From JARRJY01 sp037388705 (GTDB taxonomy: Bacteria; Pseudomonadota; Gammaproteobacteria; UBA6429; Thiohalophilaceae): a stretch of DNA of 40,965 nt. Location: positions 1 to 40,965 of the forward strand of contig JARRJY010000043.1 of assembly GCA_037388705.1 (NCBI GenBank), in the 5' to 3' direction. The notes under the pieces were generated by a model that ran no database searches, was not told where the DNA came from, and worked only from the letters and a program-made list of their open reading frames with translations. Shown here one piece after another: positions 39,824-40,965 of this stretch (its first letter is position 1; every line of letters begins with the position of its first letter). The position numbers were made by a program, and so were the translations under genes.

Positions 39824-40639
39824 ATGAAACATAAATTAATCTTTGTTGCTTCTATTTCTATAACTATCTACCTGCTTTTTAATCTTTTAAAAGATGATGG
39901 ATCTGTTGAATATAGCTGGATTACCAACAAACATATTGAAGCGGCGGTGCAGGTTGCGGAACCGGCTTTCGTTGAACTGGAAAAATATTTTTTCAATGGT
40001 AATAAACGCCTGCCAGACACTTTACAGGAAGTTGGGCTTGACCATCTCGAAAACATAACTGGTAGCAACTACATTGTTGGTCTTTCCGTTCAACGTTATG
40101 CCCTGCTTGTTAAACTTAAGGATCCCAACTCAGATAAAAGCACTTATTTTTCCTTTGTACCACAACCAACCACCATAGGATTAAAATGGGTATGTAACAT
40201 TGGCAAAATAAATCGCCAGCTTTTTGAAGATGTATACCCGCAATGCTTAACACCTGAAAACACTCCCTATACCCGCCTGATGGATATGGTAGATGTTGGT
40301 GCTGCTGTTGAAGCGAAAAAGGCTATAGCAAAAGGTGCGGATGTAAACAAAATCCATCACGGGCGTTACCCCCTTTATCTTGCCATCAGGAATAGCAGTA
40401 GTGGTATGGTCAAGTTGTTACTGCAACACGGGGCAGATATTAACCTGGTCAATCACGAAGACTTTGACAAAACTCCGCTGATGTATGCTGTTGAGAAAGG
40501 TGACATGAAAATCATCAGGATCCTGGTAGAACATGGTGCTGATGTTAGCGCCAGGGATGCCGAGGGAGAAACTGCCCTGGATTATGTCGAACAAGATGAT
40601 TTCGAACTTCGTACTTACCTGGTTGATCATGGTGCATGA
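39824..40639 (+). CDS. Membrane-anchored protein with pilin-like region and ankyrin repeats
   Basis: A 271-residue protein. Residues 1-22 are a membrane anchor or signal (KLIFVASISITIYLLFNLL). Residues about 40-150 resemble the globular part of type IV pilin-like proteins: a helix AAVQVAEPAFVELEKYF, then NGNKRLPDTLQEVGL, and a Cys pair in WVCNIG and YPQCL. From about 155 to the end are three ankyrin repeats (AKGADVNKIHHGRYPLYLAI, LLQHGADINLV, LVEHGADVSARDAEGETALD). It is one of two ankyrin proteins in this window. The repeats probably face the periplasm. Function unknown. Confidence 0.8.
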   Translation: MKHKLIFVASISITIYLLFNLLKDDGSVEYSWITNKHIEAAVQVAEPAFVELEKYFFNGNKRLPDTLQEVGLDHLENITGSNYIVGLSVQRYALLVKLKDPNSDKSTYFSFVPQPTTIGLKWVCNIGKINRQLFEDVYPQCLTPENTPYTRLMDMVDVGAAVEAKKAIAKGADVNKIHHGRYPLYLAIRNSSSGMVKLLLQHGADINLVNHEDFDKTPLMYAVEKGDMKIIRILVEHGADVSARDAEGETALDYVEQDDFELRTYLVDHGA

Positions 40640-40724
40640 GTGCCAACGAAATGCTGTTCACTCATTAGCTGCATTAGGTTCGATCAGGCAACAGGCTGGG
40701 TAACCTGAAATAAATTAATAGCCA

Positions 40725-40777
40725 TAAAAAAGGGTGGTAACAAGCGAGAAGATAAACATCCCGGTTATCACCACCCT
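40725..40777 (-). terminator. Intrinsic terminator of the last minus-strand gene
   Basis: On the minus strand AGGGTGGTGATAAC pairs with GTTACCACCCT, followed by six T (complement of A at 40726-40731). It lies about 25 bases past the stop of the partial gene at the right edge. Confidence 0.85.
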
Positions 40778-40801
40778 CTTGCGAGGTTTAACTAGCTACC
40801 G

Positions 40802-40965
40802 TTACGCAGCCTTTACACCTAGCTTTTCACGCCAGCCCGGGAACAGGGCATCGGCATCACCCGGGAACGATTCAAACGCACGCGCAAATTCGCGATGTTC
40901 CTGTGCGTATTCGATGGGATCAGCACCAGCTTTCCAGCATTCATAAGCCTGGCGCAATGATTTGG
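40802..40965 (-). CDS. 3' end of an unidentified gene
   Basis: The minus strand is open from the window edge to a TAA at 40804-40802 and encodes the last 54 or so residues of a protein: AYECWKAGADPIEYAQEHRE, then ARAFESFPGDADALFPGWRE and KLGVKAA. The codon use is normal and the terminator downstream supports a real gene. I do not recognise the protein from this part. Confidence 0.75.
   Translation of the reverse strand, partial: KSLRQAYECWKAGADPIEYAQEHREFARAFESFPGDADALFPGWREKLGVKAA

Noticed and set aside
24817..40000. CRISPR array in the repeat-rich region
   Set aside because: The repeated elements are attC sites of variable sequence with genes between them; there are no regular short direct repeats and no cas genes.

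Overview
The window looks like a chromosomal segment of a free-living, moderately halophilic or marine gammaproteobacterium with an interest in sulfur chemistry. Evidence: the gpmI-envC-ctpA-yibQ and yibN-grxC-secB-gpsA gene orders known from gammaproteobacteria, ectoine synthesis genes, a pair of YeeE/YedE sulfur-transport proteins, and a persulfide-sensor type ArsR regulator. It is draft sequence: 20 N bases lie at 28324-28343, and at least three genes carry frameshifts or rearrangements that may be real or may be assembly errors.

Left part (1-7.7 kb): the 3' part of a lipid A phosphoethanolamine transferase (eptA/mcr family), an outer-membrane beta-barrel-like protein, two small exported proteins, a minus-strand operon of YjgN/DUF898, M48 metallopeptidase and DUF4870 membrane protein, and a second minus-strand operon of an ankyrin protein with an N-terminal Cys4 motif plus two YeeE/YedE proteins.

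Middle part (7.9-24.8 kb): ubiB, a SpoIIAA/STAS-like protein, a DUF1624-type membrane protein, a MarR regulator (EctR type) divergent from ectABC and an MFS transporter, a frameshifted DUF389 protein, a DJ-1 protein, yibQ, a ctpA gene broken by a chimeric junction with a perfect 120-bp inverted repeat, envC and gpmI. Divergent from these run arsR (SqrR/BigR-like)-DUF2892-rhodanese-grxC-trxC-secB-gpsA.

Right part (24.8 to at least 36.0 kb, perhaps 39.8 kb): a chromosomal (sedentary) integron. A minus-strand tyrosine integrase of the IntI type, broken by one extra A, faces away from a run of mostly plus-strand cassettes. Between these I could find attC-like sites with matching R''/R' boxes and L stems. 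The cassettes encode small ferredoxin-fold or monooxygenase-like proteins, MarC, unknown membrane proteins, a CDGSH/glutamate-synthase-domain fusion with DUF3185 and YqaE/Pmp3, PsiE, a C39-like cysteine peptidase, a reverse-oriented methyltransferase, a DUF4336 protein and several unknown proteins. From about 34 kb the sites become degenerate. The genes there (BioF2-type acetyltransferase, unknowns, methyltransferase, two GNATs, an MFS transporter and an ankyrin protein) may be old cassettes or ordinary chromosome. The window ends in the 3' end of an unidentified minus-strand gene with its terminator.

The most interesting system is the integron, with its disabled integrase and unusual cassette cargo. 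Next are the persulfide-sensing redox operon inserted at the secB locus and the Cys4-ankyrin/YeeE operon.
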